Origin: a beta proteobacterium AAP51
Lineage (GTDB): Bacteria > Pseudomonadota > Gammaproteobacteria > Burkholderiales > Burkholderiaceae_C
Length of the DNA: 64,000 nt
Direction: 5' to 3'
Assembly: GCA_001295905.1 (NCBI GenBank)
Contig: LJHT01000032.1
Coordinates: 22,917 to 86,916, forward strand
Numbering within the stretch: the stretch's first letter is position 1; each line of letters starts with the position of its first letter. The notes below the pieces were generated by a model. That model saw nothing but the letters and a program-made list of their open reading frames with translations. It had not been told where the DNA came from and searched no databases. A program made the translations under genes and the position numbers. Positions 33,027 to 41,664 of the stretch are shown one piece after another.

Positions 33027-34601
33027 ATGAGCTCCCACGCTCCCGGCCCGCAAGGGCAGCCCGCTTCTTCGAGCGGCGCCGCCGCCCCCGCCCCTGTTAA
33101 CGCGCTGCCCCTGCAACCCGATCCCGACCAGCTGCGCCGCCAGTCGCGCGATCTGCTGCGCGGCTGGCAGCGCGGCGAGCCTGCCGCGCTGGCCCGCGCC
33201 GCGCCTTATGCCTTGCTGGCCGCGGCCCAGCCGCCCAAGCTGGCCCAGGCGCAGCTGGTCATTGCGCGTGAGCTGGGTTTCGCCAGCTGGCCGGTGCTGC
33301 TGGAAGAAGTGGAGCGCCGCCGCGCCCGCGCGCTGGATGACGCGGCCTACACCGAGCGTGTGCTCGCCCTGGCCCTGGGCCGGGGTTTCGATGCGCCCCG
33401 GCCTGCCTCGGCGCTGGCGCTGCTGCAGGCCCGCCCCACGCTGCGGCCGCCCGCCTTGCGCTTGCTGATCGGTGATGCCCAGGGCGTGGACGCCCACGCC
33501 TCGCTGCCCCCCTGGGGCGCGCCGCCGCTGGCACTGGTGGCGTTTTCGTCGCTGGCCACGCTGGGGCACGAAGCCGCGCTGCTGGCGGCGTTGAACCAGC
33601 TGCTGGCCGCCGGGGCCAGCCCGAACGCGGCCTTGCCCGACCCCGAGGCGACCGAACGCTCCTTGCCCGCGCTGTATGGCGCCGTGGCGCGTGCACGCAG
33701 CCTGGCGCTGGTGCAGCGCCTGCTGGAGGCTGGGGCCGAGCCCAACGACCAGGAATCGCTCTACCACGCGGTGGAGCAGGACGACCGCCGCATCGTCGCC
33801 GCGCTGGTGGCTGCCGGTGCACGCTGGCCAGGCACCAACGCGCTCTTCCGCCAGCTGGATTTCGAGCCCCTGGCGCACCTGCAGCAGGTGCTGGCGCTGG
33901 GGGCCGATGCCAACGAGCTGTCGCCCAGCACCGCCACTCGGCCGCTGCAGCACGCGGTGCAGCGCGGCCGTTCGCTGGCCCACCTGCAGTTGCTGCAGGC
34001 GCATGGGGCCGATGTCGGCGCGCTCGACGCCCACGGCCACAACCTGGCCTGGCATGCCGCGCGCGCCGGCCGCAGCGAGGTGCTGGCCTGGCTGGCGCCG
34101 CTGGGCGTGTTGCCGCCTGCAGGGCTGCAAGACCGTTTCCTGGCCGCCTGTGCCGCCGCCGATGCCACCACCGCGCAGGCCTTGCTGGCGCAGCACCCGG
34201 GGCTCATCGGCGAACTGCCGGCCTGGCACCAGGCGCTGCTGCCCGAACAGGCGCAGCGCGGCGCGCTGGCCTCGGTGCGCCTGATGCTGGCCTTGGGCTG
34301 GCCGGTGAGCGTGCCCGGCCCCTGGCAGGCCAGCGCGCTGAACCAGGCCGCCTTTCGCGGCGATGCCGCGATGGTGGCCCTGCTGCTGCAGCACGGCGCG
34401 CGCTGGTCTGAACGCAACGGCTACGGCGGCAACGCGCTGGGCAGCTGTCTGCACGCCGGCAACAACGAACCTGTGCCCGGCGGCGACTACGCCGAGGTGC
34501 TGCGCCTGCTGCTGGCCGATGGTGCGCCGCTGCCGGATGAGGACGACGAACTCAGCGACGAGCTGGCGGCCGTGGTGGACGAGCACCGCGGCCGGCGCTG
34601 A
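33027..34601 (+). CDS. Ankyrin-repeat protein
   Basis: 524 residues, cytoplasmic by lack of signal. The N-terminal 120 residues carry the module common in proteobacterial ankyrin proteins (LRRQSRDLLRGWQRGEPAAL; LVIARELGFASWPVLLEEVE). At least six ankyrin-like units follow from about 165: LLAAGASPNAAL, LVQRLLEAGAEPND, IVAALVAAGARWPG, LQQVLALGADANEL, LQLLQAHGADVGAL and MVALLLQHGARWSE. These domains bind other proteins; the partner is not evident. ATG 33027 has GGAGG seven bases upstream. Confidence 0.85.
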   Translation: MSSHAPGPQGQPASSSGAAAPAPVNALPLQPDPDQLRRQSRDLLRGWQRGEPAALARAAPYALLAAAQPPKLAQAQLVIARELGFASWPVLLEEVERRRARALDDAAYTERVLALALGRGFDAPRPASALALLQARPTLRPPALRLLIGDAQGVDAHASLPPWGAPPLALVAFSSLATLGHEAALLAALNQLLAAGASPNAALPDPEATERSLPALYGAVARARSLALVQRLLEAGAEPNDQESLYHAVEQDDRRIVAALVAAGARWPGTNALFRQLDFEPLAHLQQVLALGADANELSPSTATRPLQHAVQRGRSLAHLQLLQAHGADVGALDAHGHNLAWHAARAGRSEVLAWLAPLGVLPPAGLQDRFLAACAAADATTAQALLAQHPGLIGELPAWHQALLPEQAQRGALASVRLMLALGWPVSVPGPWQASALNQAAFRGDAAMVALLLQHGARWSERNGYGGNALGSCLHAGNNEPVPGGDYAEVLRLLLADGAPLPDEDDELSDELAAVVDEHRGRR

Positions 34602-34603
34602 AA

Positions 34604-35689
34604 TCAGGGGCGCGAAATGTGTTGCCGCTGCGTGTCCTGCCGCTGAGTGTCCTGCCCCTGGGAGGCCTGCGCCTGCATGGCCTCTTGCAGCTTCACCAGC
34701 GCCACCAGCGCCTGGTTGGCCGGCGTTTGGATGCCGTGGCGTGCGCCGGCGCGCAGCACCTCGCCGTTGAGGTGATCGATCTCGCTGGTGCGGCCGCGCG
34801 CCAGGTCTTGCGCGGTGGATGAACGCTGCGTGGCCATCAGGCGGGCCACGCGGTCCACGGCCGCCAGCATCTCGGCTTCGTCCAGCGCCTGCCCCTCGGC
34901 CCGTGCCACCGCCACGGCTTCCCGTACCACGGCGGCCTGCAGTTCGCGCACGGCGGGCAGGGCCGCCATCACGCCATAGGGCGCCTGCGCCAGCGCCGAG
35001 ATGGCGTTGCAGGCGCAGTTCACCACCAGCTTGCGCCACAGCTCGGCCAGCGGCGTGCCGCTCAGGCTCACTTCGAAGCCCGCCTGTTGCAGGCGCTCTT
35101 GAACGGCTTTCACCGCTTGCGCGCTGGGCGCGACTTGCAGCGCCGTGGCCTGCGCATCGGCACCCGCCGCCACCCCCCGCACCGCGCCCAAAACTACGCC
35201 CAGCCCGCCGGCGTGCCGCACTTCGCCGGGCGCGGGCATGGCCGCCGCGATGTAGGCCACGCCTGCCAGCACCGGCCGGCGCAGCAGGGCCGCCAGCAGC
35301 GGCGCGTTGGCCACGCCGTTCTGCAGGCTCAGCAGCACGGCGTCGGGGGCCAGGTGCGGGGCCAGCTGTCGCGCAGCCGCTTCGGTATCGGCCGACTTCA
35401 CGCACAACACCACCAGCCCGGCCTGCGCCACGGCGGCCATCTCGGAGGTGGCCGGCAGCGCCACGGTGCGCGTGCCGCTGGCATCAATCAGGCGCAGGCC
35501 GCCCGCAGCCAGCGCCTGCACCTGCGCCGGCCGGCCCACCATCTGCACCGCCTGCCCGGCCAGCGCCAGACGCGCGCCCACGAAGCTGCCCAGGGCCCCG
35601 GCGCCGACGATGCACACCGGGGCCTGCATCGGCGCATGCACAGGCCCCATCGCCTTCAGGCTGGCCTCGGGCAGCGGGCTCGTCGTCAT
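34604..35689 (-). CDS. Ketopantoate-reductase-family dehydrogenase
   Basis: 361 residues from ATG 35689. The Rossmann start VCIVGAGALGSFVGARLALA is the NADP-binding motif, LCVKSADTEAAARQLAPHL with LSLQNGVANAPLLAALL marks the active-site edge, and LWRKLVVNCACNAISALA carries the catalytic Lys and Asn expected in ApbA/PanE. RTSEIDHLNGEVLRAGARHG with TPANQALVALVKLQEAM closes the C-terminal domain. The reaction is reduction of 2-dehydropantoate or a similar 2-oxo acid. The tail holds QDTQRQDTQRQ, from a short tandem repeat. Many genomes have several paralogues, so panE itself is not certain. Confidence 0.85.
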   Translation of the reverse strand: MTTSPLPEASLKAMGPVHAPMQAPVCIVGAGALGSFVGARLALAGQAVQMVGRPAQVQALAAGGLRLIDASGTRTVALPATSEMAAVAQAGLVVLCVKSADTEAAARQLAPHLAPDAVLLSLQNGVANAPLLAALLRRPVLAGVAYIAAAMPAPGEVRHAGGLGVVLGAVRGVAAGADAQATALQVAPSAQAVKAVQERLQQAGFEVSLSGTPLAELWRKLVVNCACNAISALAQAPYGVMAALPAVRELQAAVVREAVAVARAEGQALDEAEMLAAVDRVARLMATQRSSTAQDLARGRTSEIDHLNGEVLRAGARHGIQTPANQALVALVKLQEAMQAQASQGQDTQRQDTQRQHISRP

Positions 35690-35759
35690 GGGGTGCAGGC
35701 CGGCATAAGGGGCGTTGTTCAGAGCTTGGTGATTGTGCGGGCCGTGCCAGCATGCATGC

Positions 35760-36506
35760 ATGCGCTGCTGTCTTCACCCGGCCGTTCGGAGGGCACCGTG
35801 GCGGGCCCTCCATCGGGCCTCCCAGGCCCTGCTGGCCGGTCTGGCGCTGCTGTTGGGCAGCCTGGCCCAGGCCCGTGGCCCCGAACCCGCACCGTTGCCC
35901 ACGGCCGAGCTGCGTGCGCAAGAGCAGGCCAGCTGCCTGCCCGGCGAACAGCAGCTCTGGCCCGATGGCCGCGACCGCCCGGCCGGTGTGGACCGCATCG
36001 CCATCGTCTACCGCCATGCCGGCGCGCCGCCACAGTTCGACGAAGCCACCGTGCTGGGCGCGGTGCAGCGCGCGGCCCAGGCCTGGTCGGCCTGCGGCAT
36101 TCCGGCCCAGGTGCTGGGTGAAGAAGCGGCCGCGCTGGAAGCCACGCCGCCCGTGGTGGTGCTGTGGAGCGAGGCCGAAAGCCGCGGCCAGTTCGCGCTG
36201 GCCCACCTGGCCCAGCGCCGCCTGGCCATGAGCGCGGCCCTGTACGCCCTGCTGGCGCAGCGCAACCCGCGCCACCCGGCGGCACAGACGCTGCAGATGA
36301 CGCTGAGCCACGAGCTCGGCCACTTCTACGGCCTGGTGGCGCATTCGCGCCGCTGCATCGACGTGATGAGCTACTACACCAACGCCACCGGCCAGACCTG
36401 CAGCACGCGCGACGGCCGCTCGTTCCGAAGCGCGCCCGAGTACCGCGCCCTGCTGCCCACGGCCTGCGACATCCAGCGTTGCCGGGCGCTCAACGGCGCA
36501 CGCTGA
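35760..36506 (+). CDS. Secreted metzincin-like zinc protease
   Basis: 248 residues. A signal peptide spans about residues 1-40 (hydrophobic core ALLAGLALLLGSLAQA). The zinc site SHELGHFYGLVAH (His184, Glu185, His188, Gly191, His195) is followed by DVMSYY, which fits the Met-turn of metzincins. Oddity: the third His is one residue later than in the standard HExxHxxGxxH motif. The protein is Cys-containing (SCLPGE, SACGIP, QTCSTR, TACDIQRCR), consistent with disulfides outside the cytoplasm. It is small, about the size of a matrixin catalytic domain, with no obvious propeptide or PEP tag. A hypothetical protease activity in the periplasm or medium is likely but unproven. Confidence 0.7.
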   Translation: MRCCLHPAVRRAPWRALHRASQALLAGLALLLGSLAQARGPEPAPLPTAELRAQEQASCLPGEQQLWPDGRDRPAGVDRIAIVYRHAGAPPQFDEATVLGAVQRAAQAWSACGIPAQVLGEEAAALEATPPVVVLWSEAESRGQFALAHLAQRRLAMSAALYALLAQRNPRHPAAQTLQMTLSHELGHFYGLVAHSRRCIDVMSYYTNATGQTCSTRDGRSFRSAPEYRALLPTACDIQRCRALNGAR

Positions 36507-36575
36507 AGCGCAGACCGTGTGCCGCGCTGACGGCGCACCCGGCCTTGGCGTGCATGCAGGCGTGCATCGGCGGCT

Positions 36576-37874
36576 TCAGCGCCCGCATTGCCGCACGTCG
36601 CGCACCTCCACGCGCACCTGCTCCACCTTGCACGAGGGCGTGGGTGACAGCGGCACGGTGTCGCCCATGTAGCAGTCGGTGGCGGCGCCGACGAAGTTGC
36701 GCGCGGTGCCGCGGATGCCCGAGAGGTCACCCGGGCAGTGCGCGCTGTAGTCGACGTCGATGCAGCCGATCTTGTTCTTCGCGTCGCTGGGCACGCGGCC
36801 GACGATGAAGTAGCGCCCCTCGCCGCCCGTGCACTGGCGTGCGGCCAGCCGCGTGCCGCTGCGCAGGCTGCCCAGGGCCAGGCTGCGGTCGCGCTCGGCC
36901 TGTTCGCGCTGGGCCTGGGCGGCGGCTTCGCGTTCGCGCTGCTGGCGTTCGCGCTCGGCCTGTGCCGCCTGGCGCTGGCGCTCCAGCTCGGCCAGACGGG
37001 CTTGCTCGCGTTCCTGGCGCTCGCGCGCTTCGCGTTCCTGCTGTTCGCGGCGCTCGCGTTCCTGGCGTTCGCGTTCACGCTGCTGTTCCTCGGCGTCGCG
37101 GCGGGCCTGCTCCTGCTGGCGGCGCTGCTGGTCCTGGGCCTGGCTGCGGTCCAGCTGCGCGCGGTTGTTGGCCAGCCATTGCTGGCGCTCGCGCTCGGCG
37201 CGGTCGCGGTCGGCCTGGATGCGCGCGGCGCGCTCTGCGCTCTGCGCCGCCAGCTGCGCGGCCTGGGCCTTGAAGCGGGCGTCGATGGCGGCCCGCTCGG
37301 CAGCCCAGCGCGCCGACTGCTCGGCCTTCTGCTGCGCATAGCGGCGTTCGCGCGCGTCACGCTCGCGCTGGCGGTCGGCGCGCTGCTGCTGCGCCCGGCG
37401 CTCGGATTCGCGCCGCTGCTCGGCGCGCATCTCGCGTCGGCGCTGCGCCTCTTCTTCCTCTGCACGTTCGCGCGCCAGTTCTTCCTGGCGCTCGCGTTCA
37501 CGCTCTTCGGCGCGCTGGCGTTCCTGCTCGCGTGCAAGCGCCAGGCGGCTGTTTTCCAGGGCGTTGGCGTCGCTGGCGTCGTTGGCGAAGTTCGTGGCGC
37601 GGGCGATGGCCGCCTCGGCGCAGGCGTAGTTGCGCTGGCGGGTGCAGCGCTCGGCCTCGGCCATGGCGCTGGCGAAGTCCTGCTTGTCCAGCTGGTCGAG
37701 CTTTTCCACCATCTCCAGCAGACGGCTGGCCGGGCGCGGGGTTTCGGCGGCCAGCGCCGTTCCCAGGCTGGCCAGCAGCGACAGCCCCAGTGCGGACGCG
37801 AGCACGAACCCCGGCCTGAATACCGGCGGGCCGACAGCCCACGCCGGCCTGCGCGCTTGGACCGCGCCGCGCAT
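36576..37874 (-). CDS. Coiled-coil envelope protein with charged E/R/Q repeats
   Basis: 432 residues from ATG 37874, GGAGG upstream. A signal or membrane anchor (VLASALGLSLLASLGTALAA) is followed by a short helical part with two cysteines (EAERCTRQRNYACAEAAIAR). About 220 residues (about 130-350) follow, almost entirely of Glu, Arg, Gln and Ala in heptad-like order, a long rod. The C-terminal 90 residues are a compact domain with six cysteines (RQCTGG, IGCIDV, AHCPGD, TDCYMG, PSCKVE, VRQCGR). It is the last gene of a three-gene coupled operon: its ATG overlaps the stop of the tandem FGE gene (TGATG). Function not recognised; it may act as a periplasmic spacer. Confidence 0.7.
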   Translation of the reverse strand: MRGAVQARRPAWAVGPPVFRPGFVLASALGLSLLASLGTALAAETPRPASRLLEMVEKLDQLDKQDFASAMAEAERCTRQRNYACAEAAIARATNFANDASDANALENSRLALAREQERQRAEERERERQEELARERAEEEEAQRRREMRAEQRRESERRAQQQRADRQRERDARERRYAQQKAEQSARWAAERAAIDARFKAQAAQLAAQSAERAARIQADRDRAERERQQWLANNRAQLDRSQAQDQQRRQQEQARRDAEEQQRERERQERERREQQEREARERQEREQARLAELERQRQAAQAERERQQREREAAAQAQREQAERDRSLALGSLRSGTRLAARQCTGGEGRYFIVGRVPSDAKNKIGCIDVDYSAHCPGDLSGIRGTARNFVGAATDCYMGDTVPLSPTPSCKVEQVRVEVRDVRQCGR

Positions 37875-40360
37875 CAGCGGGCCTCCGGCGCCGATGCCGG
37901 CAGGGCCGGCAGCAGCGGCGGCAGCACCAGGCCGGGCGGCGGGCTGGGCGGCGGGCTTGGAGGTATGGCCGGTGGGGTGGGGCTCGAAGGTGGTGCCGGG
38001 GCCGGTACCGGCGCTGCTGCGGGTACTGGTGCTGGTGGTGCTGGTGGTGCAGGTGATGCAGGTGATGAAGGCACAGGCACCGGCGTCGCCATGCCGGGCG
38101 GGCGGGGCAGCGTCTCGCGCACCACGCGCAAGCCGGCGTAGGACGTCGGGGCTCGGGGCGCCATGCTGGTGCGGCCGGGCAGGCCGAGCACCTTGGACGT
38201 GGCCGCCGCGCGCCAATGACCGCCGCGCAGCCCGTGCGCGGCGCAATCCGCCTGGCGCACGGGTTCGGCGTTGCCGGGGGCGCCGTTGTAGTTCGGGCGG
38301 TGGCAGTCTTCCACCATCTCGGCCACGTTGCCCAGCATGTCGTGCAGGCCGTAGGCGTTGGCGCGGAACTGGCCTACCGGGGCGGTGTGGGCGTGGCCGT
38401 CGTCGCAGACGGCCTCGCTGCTGCCGAAGGCGAGATGGAAGCGCGCGTCGGCCAGGTTGGTGAACCAGCAAGCGCTGTTGGCTTCCTGGCCCCAGGGGCG
38501 CCGGCCCGCGCTGTGCGCACGGGCGGCGTACTCCCACTCGGCCTCGGAGGGCAGCCGGTAGCGTTCGCCGGTCTTGCGGCTCAGCCAGGCCAGATAGGCC
38601 ATGGCATCGGCCCGGTTCAGGCAGGTGACGGGGTGGTCATCGCCCTGTGCGAAGCCGGGGTCGGCCCAGCCGCGGGCGAGGTCGAGCGTGACGGCGGTGG
38701 TCTTGTCGCGGGCCACCACCACGTTGCAGCCGGCGGCGGGCTTGTGCCCGGTTTCGCGCGCGAAGGCCGCGAACTGGCCGCGCGTCAGCTCGAAGCGGCC
38801 GATGGCGAATTCGCCCACCTCCACCCAGCGCAGCGGGAACTCGTCGTCGAAGCTGCCTTCGGGCGACTGGTAGGGCGAGCCCATCTCGAAACGGCCGGCC
38901 GGCAGCTTCACCAGTTCCGGGCAGTCGGCGCAATCGCGGAAGGGTGCCAGCGCCACGCGGTCGAACACCGGCGCGGGCAGCGTGAACTCGCGCGCCACGC
39001 GCAGGCCGGAAGAGCTGGAGATATCGACACGCGGAATGAACTGGTGGAAAAGCACCAGGCCCGGGCCCGGCAGCGCGACGCCATACCTGCCGCCGGCCAC
39101 GCCGGTGGCGGGGTCGCTCACGGCGTTGCGGCCCGGTGCCGCGCTGCACTGGTCGATGGGCTCGGCCACGCTCTTGCGCTCGGCCAGCTTGATCCACTGG
39201 GCGAAGACCTGCCCGCGCTGCGTGCCCTCGCGGTGCGAGCCGTAGCAGTCGGCCACGTGTTCGTCCACGTTGCCGATCATGTCGAATAGGCCCCAGGCAT
39301 TGGGCGCGAAACTGCCCACCGCCAGCGTGCGGTCGGTGGACTTGCCGCCGCAGTTCGCGCAGTTGGCGGCGCCGGCGTCGGGCTTGTCGCCCCAGGGGTA
39401 GACGGTGGCTGCGCCAGCGCGGCTGGCGTAGTTGAACTCGATCAGCGACAGCAGCCGGTAGCGCTGCCCCGTCTTCTGCGACAGCCAGGCCACGAACTGC
39501 TGCGCGTCGGCATGGCTGACGTTGATGACGGGCTGGCGGCCGCGGCCCCACTTGCTGTCGAAGATCATGCCTTCGGTCACGCCTTCTTCCGGCCGCCGGC
39601 TGCAACCGCCCTGCGCCACGCAGGCGTCCCATTCGGCGAAGGTGACTTCGTAGCGGCCCACGGCCAGCGGCACCTCGAGCTCGAAACCGTTGAACCAGCG
39701 CTGCCGGTCGCTGCTGCCTGGCGCCTGCGGGGCCTGGCCGGCTGGGATCCACACCATCTCCGGGCACTCGGCGCAGTCGCGGAAAGGCGCGCCCGTGCCG
39801 GCGCGCAGGCCGGCGGCGTCGAAGGCGTCGCGCAGCGTGCGCAGGCGGTCGTTGCGGCGCAGCTGCTGCTGCAACTCGGCCAGGCGCTGCAGTTCGGCAC
39901 GTCGGGCGGCCTCGGCCGCTTCGCGCTGGCGGCGCTCTTCGGCCAGGCGGCGCTGCTCGGCCTCGGCGGCCTGGCGGCGTTCGGTCTCGACGCGGAAGCG
40001 TTCGAGTTCCAGCCGGCGGCGCTCGGCCTCGGCGCGGCGGCCGGCTTCGTTCAGCTCGGGCGGGCCCAGCTGCACGTCCAGCCGCTTGACGACACCTTCA
40101 CCGATGCCGAAGGTCTGCGTGAAGCGCTGCTCACGGTTGGCGTCCAGGCGCTTGAGCGCGCTCACCTCCAGCGTGCCGGCCTGCACCTCCACGTCGAGCG
40201 GGCATTCGCCCTTGAAGGTGCCGTTGATGCGGATCTCGGCGCCCAGGGACGGGCCGTTGCAGGCCACGCGCAGCATCGAAGACTTGCCCTGGGCGAAGGC
40301 CAGCGGCGTAGCGCACACCAACGCCAGCGTGGCGGCGAACAGGGTCTTGAAAACGGCCAA
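37874..40360 (-). CDS. PEGA plus tandem FGE-sulfatase-domain periplasmic protein
   Basis: About 828 residues. Start chosen as TTG 40360, since GAAGGAG sits eight bases upstream and a signal peptide (KTLFAATLALVCATPLAFAQ) follows at once. A PEGA-like domain (GAEIRINGTFKGECPLDVEV) precedes a charged coiled coil. Then come two formylglycine-generating-enzyme-like domains, each starting FRDCA(E/D)CPE: the first (about 200-450) has PVINVSHADAQQFVAWLSQK, the second (about 455-745) has LPAGRFEMGSPYQSPEG, PSEAEWEYAARAHSAGRRPW and GLHDMLGNVAEMVEDC, ending YAGLRVVRE. A Pro/Ala-rich tail closes it. FGE-like folds either oxidise Cys to formylglycine or bind ligands; no sulfatase is nearby. Coupled to genes on both sides. 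Confidence 0.75.
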   Translation of the reverse strand: MAVFKTLFAATLALVCATPLAFAQGKSSMLRVACNGPSLGAEIRINGTFKGECPLDVEVQAGTLEVSALKRLDANREQRFTQTFGIGEGVVKRLDVQLGPPELNEAGRRAEAERRRLELERFRVETERRQAAEAEQRRLAEERRQREAAEAARRAELQRLAELQQQLRRNDRLRTLRDAFDAAGLRAGTGAPFRDCAECPEMVWIPAGQAPQAPGSSDRQRWFNGFELEVPLAVGRYEVTFAEWDACVAQGGCSRRPEEGVTEGMIFDSKWGRGRQPVINVSHADAQQFVAWLSQKTGQRYRLLSLIEFNYASRAGAATVYPWGDKPDAGAANCANCGGKSTDRTLAVGSFAPNAWGLFDMIGNVDEHVADCYGSHREGTQRGQVFAQWIKLAERKSVAEPIDQCSAAPGRNAVSDPATGVAGGRYGVALPGPGLVLFHQFIPRVDISSSSGLRVAREFTLPAPVFDRVALAPFRDCADCPELVKLPAGRFEMGSPYQSPEGSFDDEFPLRWVEVGEFAIGRFELTRGQFAAFARETGHKPAAGCNVVVARDKTTAVTLDLARGWADPGFAQGDDHPVTCLNRADAMAYLAWLSRKTGERYRLPSEAEWEYAARAHSAGRRPWGQEANSACWFTNLADARFHLAFGSSEAVCDDGHAHTAPVGQFRANAYGLHDMLGNVAEMVEDCHRPNYNGAPGNAEPVRQADCAAHGLRGGHWRAAATSKVLGLPGRTSMAPRAPTSYAGLRVVRETLPRPPGMATPVPVPSSPASPAPPAPPAPVPAAAPVPAPAPPSSPTPPAIPPSPPPSPPPGLVLPPLLPALPASAPEAR

Positions 40361-40365
40361 GTTGC

Positions 40366-41535
40366 TCACTCCTTCTCGCGGCGGCAGCGGCCGTCCCAAA
40401 GCCAGTCGTACTCCCAGGAGCCGCTCAGCTGCCGACCGCCCGCAGGTTTCCAGAAGGTGCGTTCGTTGCGCCCGCCGCTGGCGCCCAGGCCACCGAGGTT
40501 GAACCCGATGTGGGTGCGCCGGCGTTCATTGCCGGAGCTGGAGGTCCATTCGTCAGACCACTTGTACTGATTGCCGGTCCGGCTGAACGTGCCCCGGTAT
40601 GGGGGCCGCGAGAAGGTGAAGGTGGCGCTGCGGTCATCGGCCACGGTGACCCGCAGCGTGGCCTCGGCGAAATCGGGCGTGCGCTCGCCGAAGCCGTTGG
40701 TGCGTTCGACTTCCCCGCTGACGCGGCAGCTGTAGACGCCCGCCACGCTGTCGGGGTTGCGCGCAGGCGCTGCAGGTGGGGCGGCGGCGGCGCCACTGCC
40801 CGGGCCCGTGCTGGCCGTGCCCGTGCCGGCCGTGGCGGTGGTTGCCGTGGTGGTGGTGGTTGACGGGCGAACGCCCAGCCGGGTGAGGTCGGCCGTCACG
40901 TCCATGCCGGCCGCCGCGGCCTGCTGGTACCAGCCCAGGGCCTGCGCACGGTCGGCCACCATGCCCAAGCCTTGTTCGTGCGCCACGCCCAGGTCGCGCA
41001 TGGCGCCGGCGTGGCCGGCCCGGGCAGCCACGCGCAACCAGCGCAGCATCTCGGCCGTGTTCTTCTCCACGCCGCCCCAGCCCTGGCGGTGGAACTCGCT
41101 CAGCCAGTAGGCGCCCGTGCCGTCGCCTTTCTCGGCGGCGCGGCGGTACCAGCGCGCGGCCTCGGCCTCGTTGCGCTGGCCGCCCCAGCCTTGCAGGTGG
41201 CCGTAGGCGGCTTCGGTCATCGCGCTGACGTTGTCGCGCTCGGCCGCCTTCAGGTACCACTGCAGCGCCAAGGCCAGGTTGCGCGGCTGGCCCTCGGTGC
41301 CGTCGCGGTAGTTGTCGGCCAGGCGCAGCACCGCGCGCAGGTCGCCGGCTTCGGCACTGCGTTGCAAGGCGGTCGCGGCGGGGGCGGGGGCGAGGGCTGG
41401 TGCCTGGGCCCATGCAGGCCCCCCGGCCAGCAGCAGCAGGGTGGTGGCCAGCAGCAGTGAGGGCAGGCCGGGCGGGCCGGGCAGGTGCGGCGGGTGCGGC
41501 GGGTGGGCGGGCGGTGCGGGGGCTCGTCGGGGCAT
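40366..41535 (-). CDS. Sel1-repeat secreted protein
   Basis: 389 residues from ATG 41535. A Pro-rich leader runs into a signal peptide (LPSLLLATTLLLLAGGPAWA). At least four Sel1/TPR-like repeats lie at about 85-230: ALQWYLKAAERDNVSAM, AARWYRRAAEKGDGTGAYWL, MLRWLRVAARAGHAGAMRDL and ALGWYQQAAAAGMDV. A Thr-rich linker (STTTTTATTATAG) leads to a C-terminal beta domain of about 115 residues (VAGVYSCRVSGEVERTNGFG; RVTVADDRSATFTFSRPPYR). Sel1 repeats bind other proteins. It is the first gene of the coupled operon; its stop is only a few bases before the TTG start of the PEGA-FGE gene. Confidence 0.75.
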   Translation of the reverse strand: MPRRAPAPPAHPPHPPHLPGPPGLPSLLLATTLLLLAGGPAWAQAPALAPAPAATALQRSAEAGDLRAVLRLADNYRDGTEGQPRNLALALQWYLKAAERDNVSAMTEAAYGHLQGWGGQRNEAEAARWYRRAAEKGDGTGAYWLSEFHRQGWGGVEKNTAEMLRWLRVAARAGHAGAMRDLGVAHEQGLGMVADRAQALGWYQQAAAAGMDVTADLTRLGVRPSTTTTTATTATAGTGTASTGPGSGAAAAPPAAPARNPDSVAGVYSCRVSGEVERTNGFGERTPDFAEATLRVTVADDRSATFTFSRPPYRGTFSRTGNQYKWSDEWTSSSGNERRRTHIGFNLGGLGASGGRNERTFWKPAGGRQLSGSWEYDWLWDGRCRREKE

Positions 41536-41664
41536 CGGCGGCGGGAACACGGCAGGGCTGTCGATCCTAAGAGCCCGGCTGCAGGGCCGCGCCTGCGTAG
41601 CGCGGGAGTTGTTCACGCGTTCTTCACGCGCGGGCGTGGGGCGCGCTTGCAGGTGCGCGTGCCT

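Noticed and set aside
40367..40369. GTG as start of the PEGA-FGE gene
   Set aside because: It overlaps the GGAG ribosome site; TTG 40360 has proper spacing and directly precedes the signal peptide.
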